Origin: Halobaculum halobium
Lineage (GTDB): Archaea > Halobacteriota > Halobacteria > Halobacteriales > Haloferacaceae
Reading direction: 5' to 3'
Assembly (NCBI RefSeq): GCF_030127145.1
Contig: NZ_CP126158.1
Coordinates: 248,001-312,000, forward strand
DNA: 64,000 nucleotides
In this document: piece by piece, positions 44,664 through 52,352 of the stretch
Position numbering within the stretch: position 1 is the stretch's first letter
Layout: every line of letters starts with the position of its first letter
Notes under the pieces: generated by a model
The model's database searches: none
Seen by the model: the letters and a program-made list of their open reading frames with translations, nothing else
What the model was told of the DNA's origin: nothing
Made by a program: the position numbers and the translations under genes

Positions 44664-44930
44664 TCAGTCCGCCGTCCGCGGCTGTCCGAACGCGTCCTGC
44701 TCCATGAGCCGCTGTGCGGCGAGTCGCTCGACGACCTCGGTCTCCAACGGGTCGGGGACCTGCGCGTCGTCGACGAGCCGCACGAGGTAGACGCGCCGCC
44801 CGAGCCGATCGACCACGACGTTCTGCTCGCCCGGAATCGCGCCGTCCTCGTTGAGAACGCCGTCACGTTCGAGCCCGCACTTCGGGAGCGTCACCACACC
44901 GCTTTTCCCGCGCTTTCTGAGCTGTCGCAT
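44664..44930 (-). CDS. AbrB/SpoVT-like DNA-binding protein
   Basis: The 88-residue protein has an N-terminal swapped-hairpin-type segment (GKSGVVTLPKCGLERDGVL) and a C-terminal charged helix (LETEVVERLAAQRLM). It is divergent to the membrane-particle operon and shares the 150-base control region with it, so it is a candidate regulator of that operon. A TATA-like element on the minus strand at 44953-44960 gives a leaderless start. Confidence 0.7.
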   Translation of the reverse strand: MRQLRKRGKSGVVTLPKCGLERDGVLNEDGAIPGEQNVVVDRLGRRVYLVRLVDDAQVPDPLETEVVERLAAQRLMEQDAFGQPRTAD

Positions 44931-45080
44931 ACTCGACGCGACCTGACCACTGCTAATAAAGGGCCCGTGCGGAGCGAACGCGCCTACTCTCAGAGTGCCA
45001 TTGTATGGATCTTCTGCTGAGGTTCTAGTACGGGCGTCAGGTCTCCCGCTGTATCGGCCGCCCTACCGGCCGAACAAAGC
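44931..45080. promoter_or_regulatory. Control region between the AbrB-like gene and the particle operon
   Basis: Divergent promoters. The leftward TATA is CTAATAAA (44953-44960). No strong TATA is seen for the rightward operon, which may depend on an activator. Confidence 0.5.
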
Positions 45081-45236
45081 ATGGGATCGGACACCCCGCC
45101 GCCACGAGGCGGCACCGACGACGGTTTCGAGGAGCATCGTATCAAGCGCCCCAGCGAGCCGGGGCTCGACCTCACGCTCGGCGACGTAGCACGCGTCGAC
45201 GAGCACGTCGGCGATCTCGTCGGAGGTCGAGCGTGA
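45081..45236 (+). CDS. Short acidic protein, first gene of the membrane-particle operon
   Basis: Fifty-one residues: MGSDTPPPRGGTDDGFEEHR then a helix-prone stretch (DLTLGDVARVDEHVGDLVG). Its stop overlaps the next GTG (GTGA), so it is probably translated. No family is recognised. Confidence 0.5.
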   Translation: MGSDTPPPRGGTDDGFEEHRIKRPSEPGLDLTLGDVARVDEHVGDLVGGRA

Positions 45237-45463
45237 GTTCGCGGACGCTCGGGGAGGTGGTCAAAGGACTCCTGTCGGCACTCGGCGACGCCCTCGACGC
45301 GGTGATCGGCGCCGGCGAGAGCGAACCCGATCCCGACAACCGGCCGCCGATCACGCCGAGCGCGAAGGCGATCGAGACGTGGCCGACGGAGTCGCAACAC
45401 GAGCACGACCCGATCCAGCAACCGTTTCAGGGGCATCCGAAGCCGCTGGGGGGCGACCTGTGA
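45233..45463 (+). CDS. Small protein of the particle operon
   Basis: The 76-residue protein has a short amphipathic N-terminal helix (LGEVVKGLLSALGDALDAVI) and a disordered, Pro/Gln/His-rich C terminus (TPSAKAIETWPTESQHEHD). GTG start in overlap with the preceding stop and GTGA overlap with the next gene. No family is recognised; the helix could lie on a membrane surface. Confidence 0.6.
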   Translation: MSSRTLGEVVKGLLSALGDALDAVIGAGESEPDPDNRPPITPSAKAIETWPTESQHEHDPIQQPFQGHPKPLGGDL

Positions 45464-45699
45464 GCGAGTGCCCGTGGCCCGGCTGCGACGAGCTGCCGAC
45501 CGTGACCGTCGTCGAGCCACCGGCAGACGACGAGATCGAGCCCGGGATGTCCGGCGCACCAGCCGGCCGGTACTGTCCCGAGCACGCCCAACGCGTCCGC
45601 GACGGTGACTCGTGGTCGGTCGACGAGGTCGAACCCGATCGCGTCGAGTCCGAGGTGCGCTGGCAGGACTACTCGACAACGGAGGTCGGCGACGCGTGA
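45460..45699 (+). CDS. Small zinc-finger protein of the particle operon
   Basis: The 79-residue protein has four candidate zinc ligands: CPWPGCDELP at the N terminus and YCPEHAQRV in the middle. Overlaps on both sides couple its translation. This treble-clef-like pattern is common in haloarchaeal viral and plasmid proteins of unknown role. Confidence 0.65.
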   Translation: MSECPWPGCDELPTVTVVEPPADDEIEPGMSGAPAGRYCPEHAQRVRDGDSWSVDEVEPDRVESEVRWQDYSTTEVGDA

Positions 45700-45956
45700 G
45701 CACGACGGCGGAGGAGCGCGTTCGGTTCCTCGGCGCGGTGATCGTCACGTCGATCGTCTCGCTGTCGTTCACGCTGTCGGTGCTGCTCGACGGCGGACTA
45801 CTCGCGGCAGCGGCGTCGCTGCTGCCGCTCCCGCTGTGGGCGTACATCGCGTGGGAGGAACTCGGCACCGCGGCGCCGACGCGCGACCGCGAGACCGAGC
45901 TCGCAACGGACGGAGGAACACGGACTCGCCGCCCGGAAAGCGGCGATGACACATGA
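45696..45956 (+). CDS. Two-helix membrane protein of the particle operon
   Basis: The 86-residue protein has two hydrophobic helices (FLGAVIVTSIVSLSFTLSVL and LLAAAASLLPLPLWAYIAW) and a charged tail (TRDRETELATDGGTRTRR). GTG start by GTGA overlap; its stop overlaps the ATG of the large exported protein. Confidence 0.65.
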   Translation: MSTTAEERVRFLGAVIVTSIVSLSFTLSVLLDGGLLAAAASLLPLPLWAYIAWEELGTAAPTRDRETELATDGGTRTRRPESGDDT

Positions 45957-47473
45957 ACTTCAACGAGCTATTCAGCAAGCGAGCGGCGGCGCTCGCGATG
46001 GTGGTACTGCTCGTCGCCAGTTCGGGCGGAGCGCTCGCCCAGGCGGCGATGACGATCAACGATCCGACGCAGATCAACTACGAGAGCGACGCGGTGCAGA
46101 ACCCCGGCGTCGAGGTGACACTCGAAAAGGACACCCACCAAGTCGGGTGGGACACCGTCGAGTACGAGGGTGACGACGGTGAGGTGAAGACACCGGACGC
46201 CCGCGTGAACGACTCGGAGGCGAACCCGGTCGGGATCACCGCTACCGACATCGCGTTCGAGGATGCGGGTGCGTTCCCGCGGTACAACGAGAGCCACTCG
46301 GCGCTGCACGCCGACGAGTGGTCGACCGAGACGGGCGTCTCCGTCTCGAACACGACGACCGCGCCCGACGTGGACGCGCTGAACGTCGCGACGAACGGCT
46401 CGTTCTTTGACGGTAACTCGGCGACGGCGACGTACACACTCTCGGAGTCAATCGACTCTGACGAGAACAAGCGCTCGCTGCAGCTGTTCGCCGACGTGAA
46501 CACGCTGGACGCCGGCGCACACGTCGAGGTTCGGATCGTCGACGAGGACGGCGACTACAAGACCGCCGTGATCGACCCGGACAACTCGACGGACGCCGAC
46601 CACGTCTTGGCGAACGCGACTGGTGAGGGCTACGTCCTGCAGCACCAGCTCGGCAAGATGGACACGACGACCGTCGGCGGCTCCGACGGCGAGTTCGACA
46701 ACATGGCGTCCGTCGAGATCGTCGTGATGGACGGCGACGCCGACGTGTCGCTGTCGGTGATCAACGCCGAGAAGCTCGGCGAGTACACGCTCGGCGAGCA
46801 ACGCGTCGACACCGACGACGACGGCGAGAAAGACGACACGCGGACGATCACCGAGCCGAGCGGGACCTACTGGGTGACCGGCTACGACACGCTCGGCGAG
46901 ACGTTCTCGAACGCGACGATCGCAGGGTCAGAGGTCGCGATGATCTTCGACGCGTCGTCGCTCGAAACCGAGACGGACGCCCGGATCGAGTTCACCGACG
47001 ACCGCGGTGACTCGGGCGTGTACCCCGGCTTCGAGTTCATCGTCGACGTGTACTACCGGCTCAGCTTGCCGAGCGCGTACGACGTGAGCTACTCGAACGC
47101 AGAGCTGACCGACACGGTTGAGCGACCGTCGAGCCGGTACGAGACCGTCGAGTACGCGGAGGGCGTCTCCGACACCGAGTTCGAGGAGATCTCCTCGTGG
47201 TCGAGCGTGAAGTCGAGCTACGACTCGCAGGGCGACGAGGTGACGCTCGACTCGACGATCCAGCCGGGCCAGGAACTCGCGATCCACTACGAGTACCTCG
47301 TCACGGCCTCCGAGAAGGACACGTTCCCGGCGTCGAGCGGCGCGGCTCCCGGGCAGTACGCTGGTGAATCGGGCGGGTGGCTCTCGAACATCCCAATCGT
47401 TGGACAGTGGCTTGGTGGCATCGCGGCCGCCGTCGGCGCGCTGTTCGGCGGCAAGTGGGCGATGGGGAAGTAA
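45953..47473 (+). CDS. Exported, membrane-anchored protein; spike-like candidate
   Basis: The 506-residue protein starts with signal peptide MNFNELFSKRAAALAMVVLL then VASSGGALAQA. About 440 residues of acidic beta-rich ectodomain follow, with several Asn-X-Ser/Thr sites, and a C-terminal hydrophobic segment (NIPIVGQWLGGIAAAVGALF) ends in a short basic tail. Size, signal and C-terminal anchor match the plan of spike proteins of haloarchaeal pleomorphic viruses; I cannot show homology. The ectodomain ends with EYLVTASEKDTFPASSG before the anchor. Confidence 0.75.
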   Translation: MNFNELFSKRAAALAMVVLLVASSGGALAQAAMTINDPTQINYESDAVQNPGVEVTLEKDTHQVGWDTVEYEGDDGEVKTPDARVNDSEANPVGITATDIAFEDAGAFPRYNESHSALHADEWSTETGVSVSNTTTAPDVDALNVATNGSFFDGNSATATYTLSESIDSDENKRSLQLFADVNTLDAGAHVEVRIVDEDGDYKTAVIDPDNSTDADHVLANATGEGYVLQHQLGKMDTTTVGGSDGEFDNMASVEIVVMDGDADVSLSVINAEKLGEYTLGEQRVDTDDDGEKDDTRTITEPSGTYWVTGYDTLGETFSNATIAGSEVAMIFDASSLETETDARIEFTDDRGDSGVYPGFEFIVDVYYRLSLPSAYDVSYSNAELTDTVERPSSRYETVEYAEGVSDTEFEEISSWSSVKSSYDSQGDEVTLDSTIQPGQELAIHYEYLVTASEKDTFPASSGAAPGQYAGESGGWLSNIPIVGQWLGGIAAAVGALFGGKWAMGK

Positions 47474-47474
47474 G

Positions 47475-47891
47475 ATGTCGCAGGCAGAGCCGCTCACGCT
47501 GATCGAGAAGGCGCGCGGCCGAGGACTCACCGGGATCGCCAAACAGGGCATCGGCGGGTGGCTGCTGGCGCTGTCGTCGAGTCTCATCCTCGGCGTGCAG
47601 GCGCTCACTCAAGTCCTAATCGTCCCGATCGACCTGTTCGTCAACATCACCGAGGCGGCGGGAGAGGCGTTCATCGTCTCCCCGCTCGGCGTGGTGATCG
47701 CCGGAAGCGAGGCGTCCGCGCAGTCGATCGCGGAGTTCGAGTTCCTCGGGCTGCCGATCGGCACGGTCGTCGTGCTGGGGTCGTTCGCGATCGTGGCGCT
47801 GTACCTCCGGCAGCCGTGGTCCTCGGACTTCGTTCCGGGGACGTTCACCGACTCGCTGGGGACCGGGACCGAGGAGGAGGGCGAAGCGTAG
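47475..47891 (+). CDS. Membrane protein of the particle operon
   Basis: The 138-residue protein has about three hydrophobic stretches (GGWLLALSSSLILGVQAL, VLIVPIDLFVNITEAAGEAF, IGTVVVLGSFAIVALYL) and an acidic C terminus. It begins two bases after the preceding stop. The sequence is Gly/Ala/Val-rich like the other small membrane proteins of the operon, pointing to a membrane-embedded complex. Confidence 0.7.
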   Translation: MSQAEPLTLIEKARGRGLTGIAKQGIGGWLLALSSSLILGVQALTQVLIVPIDLFVNITEAAGEAFIVSPLGVVIAGSEASAQSIAEFEFLGLPIGTVVVLGSFAIVALYLRQPWSSDFVPGTFTDSLGTGTEEEGEA

Positions 47892-47892
47892 C

Positions 47893-47955
47893 ATGACCGC
47901 CAGCCGCCCGCAGCAGTCTCGAACTGGAGATCTCGTGAGGTGGCAGCGTGGCTGA
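47893..47955 (+). CDS. Twenty-residue basic micro-ORF
   Basis: Reads MTASRPQQSRTGDLVRWQRG then stop, overlapping the next GTG start at 47948. It fills an otherwise empty 56-base gap in an operon that has almost none. A similar micro-ORF occurs at 49145. It could be a translational coupling device rather than a functional peptide. Confidence 0.35.
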   Translation: MTASRPQQSRTGDLVRWQRG

Positions 47956-48322
47956 ACGGGATCAGGGCGGCGGCGGTGGCGCTATCAACGTCGGCGTACT
48001 CGCCGATCGGTTCCTCACCGAGAACAACAAGATCGCGGTCGGCGCGCTCGGCGGTGGCCTCGTGGGAGGCGGGCTGTACGCACTGCTGCAGGGGCTCGTC
48101 GGCGTCGTCCTGAGCGGCGGGGCGGCGATCGATCTGCTGCTACGGGGCTACGCGGAGGCGCTCACGTCGAACGTGAACGCGCTGCTCGACGGCCTGCAGG
48201 CCGAGGTCGCGGACGCATGGGATCCGTTCCAAGCGGGCGCGTTCTCGCTGCCGCTGAACCTGATCGTCGTGCTCGCCGGCATGGGAGTGCTCGCACTCGC
48301 AGTGTGGTGGTACCGTGGCTGA
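47948..48322 (+). CDS. Glycine-rich membrane protein of the particle operon
   Basis: The 124-residue protein has N-terminal GGGGGAINVGVLADRFL, hydrophobic helices at about residues 30-60 (IAVGALGGGLVGGGLYALLQ) and at the C terminus (LPLNLIVVLAGMGVLALAVW), with an amphipathic stretch between them. GTG start. Confidence 0.7.
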   Translation: MAERDQGGGGGAINVGVLADRFLTENNKIAVGALGGGLVGGGLYALLQGLVGVVLSGGAAIDLLLRGYAEALTSNVNALLDGLQAEVADAWDPFQAGAFSLPLNLIVVLAGMGVLALAVWWYRG

Positions 48323-48836
48323 CGAGCTCGGGATCTCGGACACGGAGGGAAGCGCCGGCTCGACGAGTTCGGCCGGCTCGGAGAGTGGCGGCGGCGGGCC
48401 GGTGCTGCCGTCGTGGCTCCCGAGCTCTCGGTCGGGGTTCCTGGCGCTCGTCCGGGGAGCTGTGTTCCGGCCGATCGTGAAGACGATCCTCGGGATCGCT
48501 GCGACGGCGTACGGAGCGGTCCTCACGCTGTTTCAGGGCTCCGAGCCGGGCTTTTCGCGCGAGGAGTCCGTGTGGGGACTCGCCGATCTGCTCCCCGCGC
48601 TGGCGTCGTACGGGCTCGACCTGATCGAGTTCGTGTACGGCGCCTACGTCGACGTGGGCTTGTTCATCGCGGGAGCGATCACGCCGTCGGTGTCGGGCCC
48701 TGTCGACGGGCTGATCCTGCTGGTGGTGTTCGCCGTCGAGGCGGTCGTCACCGTGTTCGTCCTGATCCGCGGGACGAGAGCGATCGCGGACGCGATCCCC
48801 GGCGTGTCCGGGGTCGAGACGTTCCTATTCGGGTGA
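48315..48836 (+). CDS. Multi-helix membrane protein of the particle operon
   Basis: The 173-residue protein has a disordered Ser/Gly-rich N terminus and about four hydrophobic segments (FRPIVKTILGIAATAYGAVL, WGLADLLPALASYGLDLI, VYGAYVDVGLFIAGAI, GLILLVVFAVEAVVTVFVLI). GTG start overlaps the preceding gene by eight bases. The helix count and small size resemble structural membrane proteins of lipid-enveloped archaeal viruses; function by analogy only. Confidence 0.7.
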   Translation: MADELGISDTEGSAGSTSSAGSESGGGGPVLPSWLPSSRSGFLALVRGAVFRPIVKTILGIAATAYGAVLTLFQGSEPGFSREESVWGLADLLPALASYGLDLIEFVYGAYVDVGLFIAGAITPSVSGPVDGLILLVVFAVEAVVTVFVLIRGTRAIADAIPGVSGVETFLFG

Positions 48837-48842
48837 TCACAG

Positions 48843-49148
48843 ATGGGAAAACTCAGAGACAAGACGACGGAGGTACTCACACACCCGGTTTCGGCGGCAG
48901 CGAGTGCGTTTGCCGCCCTCGGGAGCGTCCTGAACCCGGAGTTCGTGTTCGCGCTCGGCTCGGCGCTGTACGCTGCGGCGCCGAGCCTGTTTACGGGCTC
49001 GTCGATCGCGGCGTTCACGCTCCCCCAGGTGTTCCCGGGGCTATCGATTCTCAAGCCGGTGTTCCTCGCGATCGTCGCGATCGCGGGGCCGCTGTACCTC
49101 CTGCGGCTGGTGAACAGTTCGACGGATACGATCGAGGACGAACTATGA
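48843..49148 (+). CDS. Small membrane protein of the particle operon
   Basis: The 101-residue protein has charged leader MGKLRDKTTEVLTHPVSAAA and hydrophobic stretches across residues 18-85 (FALGSALYAAAPSLFTG, PVFLAIVAIAGPLYLLRLV). Its stop overlaps the ATG of the next micro-ORF (ATGA). Confidence 0.65.
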   Translation: MGKLRDKTTEVLTHPVSAAASAFAALGSVLNPEFVFALGSALYAAAPSLFTGSSIAAFTLPQVFPGLSILKPVFLAIVAIAGPLYLLRLVNSSTDTIEDEL

Positions 49149-49201
49149 CACGAGACACACAGAGCAAGACGAATCGCCGGCGGGCAGGGGGTGGTCGGTA
49201 G
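49145..49201 (+). CDS. Eighteen-residue basic micro-ORF
   Basis: Reads MTRDTQSKTNRRRAGGGR then TAG, which overlaps the following GTG (TAGTG). Together with the micro-ORF at 47893 it suggests that short basic peptides are used to keep ribosomes coupled along the operon, or that they bind nucleic acid. Confidence 0.4.
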   Translation: MTRDTQSKTNRRRAGGGR

Positions 49202-49632
49202 TGCCGACCGAGATCCTCTCGCTGCTCGCGGAGAACTGGATGTGGGTGATCGGCGCGACGTTGTTCGCGCTGATCGCGTACTGGGCTGTCGACGAGGGGC
49301 GAGACGCCGACGACCGCGTCGAGACGGTCGAACGCGTCACCGATCGCGCGGAGAACGCGACGGGCGGGTTCCTCTCGGGGGCCCGAGCGCTGCTGCTCGG
49401 CTTCGCCGGGATCGGCGTAACCGTCGCGGGCGAGCTGCTCGGGCTCGCAACAGCGCTGAACGAGCTACTCGGTGGGGTGCCGTACCTCGTCGGGATGCTC
49501 CTGTACGGCGGACTGAGCTTCGCAGGCGTCTATCTCGACGTGCGGCCGGCGACGCTGGGAATCGCGTTCCTGATCGTGTTCATGACGGTGTCGATGATGT
49601 GGATCGGGAACCGTCAGGGGAGGGCGGCGTAG
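49201..49632 (+). CDS. Four-helix membrane protein of the particle operon
   Basis: The 143-residue protein has hydrophobic segments at about residues 12-30 (NWMWVIGATLFALIAYW), 58-85, 92-112 and 115-135, and a charged loop (DEGRDADDRVETVERVTDRA) after the first helix. GTG start. Four helices in a 140-residue protein is the plan of VP3-like proteins of pleolipoviruses, an analogy only. Confidence 0.65.
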   Translation: MPTEILSLLAENWMWVIGATLFALIAYWAVDEGRDADDRVETVERVTDRAENATGGFLSGARALLLGFAGIGVTVAGELLGLATALNELLGGVPYLVGMLLYGGLSFAGVYLDVRPATLGIAFLIVFMTVSMMWIGNRQGRAA

Positions 49633-49633
49633 C

Positions 49634-49741
49634 ATGGTCGCCGCCGAGATCGTCACCGGCGCGTTCGAGGTACTCGCAACCGGCGCGAGAGTGACCGTCG
49701 AGGCGATCTCGGCGGGATGTTTCGCGGGGGTACTCGCGTGA
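49634..49741 (+). CDS. Short hydrophobic peptide of the particle operon
   Basis: Thirty-five residues (MVAAEIVTGAFEVLATGARV, then TVEAISAGCFAGVLA). The stop overlaps the next GTG (GTGA). Its continuous coupling to both neighbours supports translation. Confidence 0.45.
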   Translation: MVAAEIVTGAFEVLATGARVTVEAISAGCFAGVLA

Positions 49742-51438
49742 AGCGAGCACTCCTCGCGACGCTGCTCGTCGTGTCGCTCGTGGTGCCGCTCGTCGCCGTC
49801 GGCGGGGCCGTCGCCGACGGTCACGACGGAGCGGCCAACGAGACCGACACGGACAGCGAGGCGTACACGTACGAGGACCTGAAGCGCGGCGGGACGACCT
49901 ACGAGAGCGCGCCGTCCTCGATGCGGTTCCTCGGCGACTACAGCAGCGCGACCGTCCGCGTGTTCCCGGTCGGACCGGGTGAGTCGGGCTGGCACTACCT
50001 CGAACGCGGCGAGGTGGTCAACTCGAATTCGGTGCAGCTACGGACGGTTCGACTCGCTCCCGTGGACGAGCTCGACCGGACGCTGAACGTTACCGTCGTC
50101 GCGTGGCAAAAGGGCACCCGGACGGTCGAGCGCGGGAACTCGACCGTCGAGGAGACGGTTGCGACGAACGTGACCGTGCGGCGCCAGCAGATCGAGGCGG
50201 GGCGCGGCTACGACACGGCGAACGTCTCGCTCGGTCAGCACTACGACTCGACCTACCAGATCACGATGTGGGTCGAGGAGAACCCCGACTCGCGCTGGCG
50301 GTTCGCGCATCGCTCGGTCGAGACGACGCGGGCGCTGCCGTTCGTTCCGACGTGGGGCGGCTACTGGTCGTTCACCACGACGAACGTCCTGCTGTGGATC
50401 GTCGTGCTGACCGGCGTCACCGTGGTCGGCGCCGTGGGCTCAGTCGAGATCACCGGCAAGGGCCCGGGGCTCGGGCTCGTCACGTGGGCGATCATCATCG
50501 CGATCGGCTCGGCAACGGTCGGCATCGGCGCGTTCGTGTGGACGGCGTCGTTGCTGTCGGCGGCGCCGCCGGTGATCGCGTTCGTAATCGCGGCGGTGAT
50601 CGGGATCGTCGTGCTCGAAACGACCGAGAAGGGCGTGTTCAGCGTCGCGCTCATGCGGTTGTTCACTGAGGAGAAGAAGAACCCACGCGGCGACTTCGCG
50701 AAGGAAGCACGAGAGGCCGAGTTCGAGAAGGTGACGCTGGCGAACACGGCGACCGGGACGAAGGTGATCAAGCCGGGGCTACGGCCGTGGCTCGCCCGGT
50801 TGCGGACCGGCGGCACGGAGTTCGTCGGGCTCGAACGCATCGAGTTCGAGTTCGACCTCGGGAGCCCGGAGGTGCCGTTCACCGAGAGCGTCGCGGATAA
50901 ACTGATCTTCGTCGACGAGGACGGCGTCGGAGACGACGGTGAGCTCGTGACCGCTTCGCCGTCGACGGTCGAGTGGGACCTCCCGCTGCGCGTCGAGACC
51001 GACGACGGCGTTCGAACGAACTGGACGGCGGTGTTCTCGCTGGCGTTCCACGCTCTCGTACCGTTCGCGCTGGCGTACCAGACGATGAGCTATCTGGGAG
51101 TCGGCGGCGGGCGCGTCGTCGGGGCGTTGTTCGCCGCTGTCGTCGTGTACGCGGTTCACACCCGGGTCACCGAGGGCCGTGCAGAGTTCATGCCCGCGGT
51201 TGGCATGACACAAGACGCGGTCGCGACAGCGATGCACCTGCAGTCGGAGGTCGACGACTACCAGACGCTCGAAAAGGCGCTCTCCGCGCTCGTCGACGAA
51301 CGGAACTCGACGGACGAGTTGATCGAGACGCTGCAGGAACTCGACGCGGAGGCGGCCGTGCGAGACGCATCGCGACGTGACACGAGCCCGGGATCGTTCG
51401 CCGAGGGGACGAACCCGACTGCGGAGGCTGACGACTGA
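49738..51438 (+). CDS. Large exported/membrane protein of the particle operon
   Basis: The 566-residue protein starts with signal peptide MKRALLATLLVVSLVVPLVA. An ectodomain of about 180 residues with many Asn-X-Ser/Thr sites follows, then a cluster of hydrophobic helices (about residues 220-305), a charged soluble domain (about 310-430), two further helices (about 435-480) and a cytoplasmic tail with coiled-coil character (DYQTLEKALSALVDERNS). It spans the membrane several times and has domains on both sides, which suits a protein linking an outer surface layer to the interior. No family is recognised. Confidence 0.7.
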   Translation: MKRALLATLLVVSLVVPLVAVGGAVADGHDGAANETDTDSEAYTYEDLKRGGTTYESAPSSMRFLGDYSSATVRVFPVGPGESGWHYLERGEVVNSNSVQLRTVRLAPVDELDRTLNVTVVAWQKGTRTVERGNSTVEETVATNVTVRRQQIEAGRGYDTANVSLGQHYDSTYQITMWVEENPDSRWRFAHRSVETTRALPFVPTWGGYWSFTTTNVLLWIVVLTGVTVVGAVGSVEITGKGPGLGLVTWAIIIAIGSATVGIGAFVWTASLLSAAPPVIAFVIAAVIGIVVLETTEKGVFSVALMRLFTEEKKNPRGDFAKEAREAEFEKVTLANTATGTKVIKPGLRPWLARLRTGGTEFVGLERIEFEFDLGSPEVPFTESVADKLIFVDEDGVGDDGELVTASPSTVEWDLPLRVETDDGVRTNWTAVFSLAFHALVPFALAYQTMSYLGVGGGRVVGALFAAVVVYAVHTRVTEGRAEFMPAVGMTQDAVATAMHLQSEVDDYQTLEKALSALVDERNSTDELIETLQELDAEAAVRDASRRDTSPGSFAEGTNPTAEADD

Positions 51439-52352
51439 TGTCGTCGGATCTCCCGTCGCTCGGCTCGACGATCGAGAACACCGACGAGACGGCCACGGCG
51501 GCCGTCGACGGTCTCGGCGACGCGCTCGCACAGCTCGACGGGGTTCGAGCGGGCGAGGTCGACGAGTCGGTGCTCCCGGAGTTCGAGCGCGAGGACACGT
51601 CCGACGAGATCGTCTCGACGCGGCCGGCGCTGCAGGCGCTCAACGAGCAGCAACTCGACGCGCTGCGGGAGTTCAGAGACGAGGGCGTCGAGCATCGCCC
51701 GGCGCTGCTCCGGTGGCTGCTGCGGCTGCAGTACCGGACGCTGGGGCGGCTCCCGGACTACTGGTACTTCCACATCGCGACGGACCCGACGGCGCTTGCG
51801 TGTGTCCTCACGGGGCCCACGCGGGGCGTCTACAACCGCCGCGGCGAGACGAACGTCACGCCGAAAGAGGCGTGGGGGACGCGCCGGCGACTCGTCGCGC
51901 GGTACCTCCGACCGGCGTGTCGCGAGGCGTTCCGGTTCCTGCGGCCGAAGGCGACGGAGTACCTCGACGACGAGTACGACCCGGAGAAGATGGCAGCGCT
52001 GGCGATGCGGCCGGCGCTCGACGAGCACTACCAGCGTCAGGAGGAGGCACTTGCCGAGTTCCATGAGGGGTTCGAGTCGGCGGACGTGCTCGACGCGTGG
52101 CTGCAGCGGCTCGACGCGGCGACGTTCGGGACGATGAAAGCGGTCCACCCGGAGTTCGACTACGAGCTGACGACGACCCGGCTGCAGCCGGAGCTGTCGA
52201 CGAGTTCTGAGCAGATGTACGTCGAGGCACGCGAGCGGATCATCGCGCGGTTCCTGCTGCCGGCGTGCAACGTGGCCGTCCGGGAGCTGGCGGAGCGAGC
52301 GGGCGAATCGGACGATCAGGAAACCACCGCGAGCAGCGGGGTCGAACTATGA
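51438..52352 (+). CDS. Soluble helical protein upstream of the particle ATPase
   Basis: The 304-residue protein has no membrane helices. It is rich in Arg, Glu and Leu, with helices such as EQQLDALREFRDEGVEHRPA and RRLVARYLRPACREAFRFLR and another conserved-looking segment (IIARFLLPACNVAVRELAE). The two similar RYLRPAC/RFLLPAC segments suggest an internal duplication. It shares one base with the previous gene and four with the ATPase gene, so it may be the ATPase's partner. Confidence 0.65.
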   Translation: MSSDLPSLGSTIENTDETATAAVDGLGDALAQLDGVRAGEVDESVLPEFEREDTSDEIVSTRPALQALNEQQLDALREFRDEGVEHRPALLRWLLRLQYRTLGRLPDYWYFHIATDPTALACVLTGPTRGVYNRRGETNVTPKEAWGTRRRLVARYLRPACREAFRFLRPKATEYLDDEYDPEKMAALAMRPALDEHYQRQEEALAEFHEGFESADVLDAWLQRLDAATFGTMKAVHPEFDYELTTTRLQPELSTSSEQMYVEARERIIARFLLPACNVAVRELAERAGESDDQETTASSGVEL

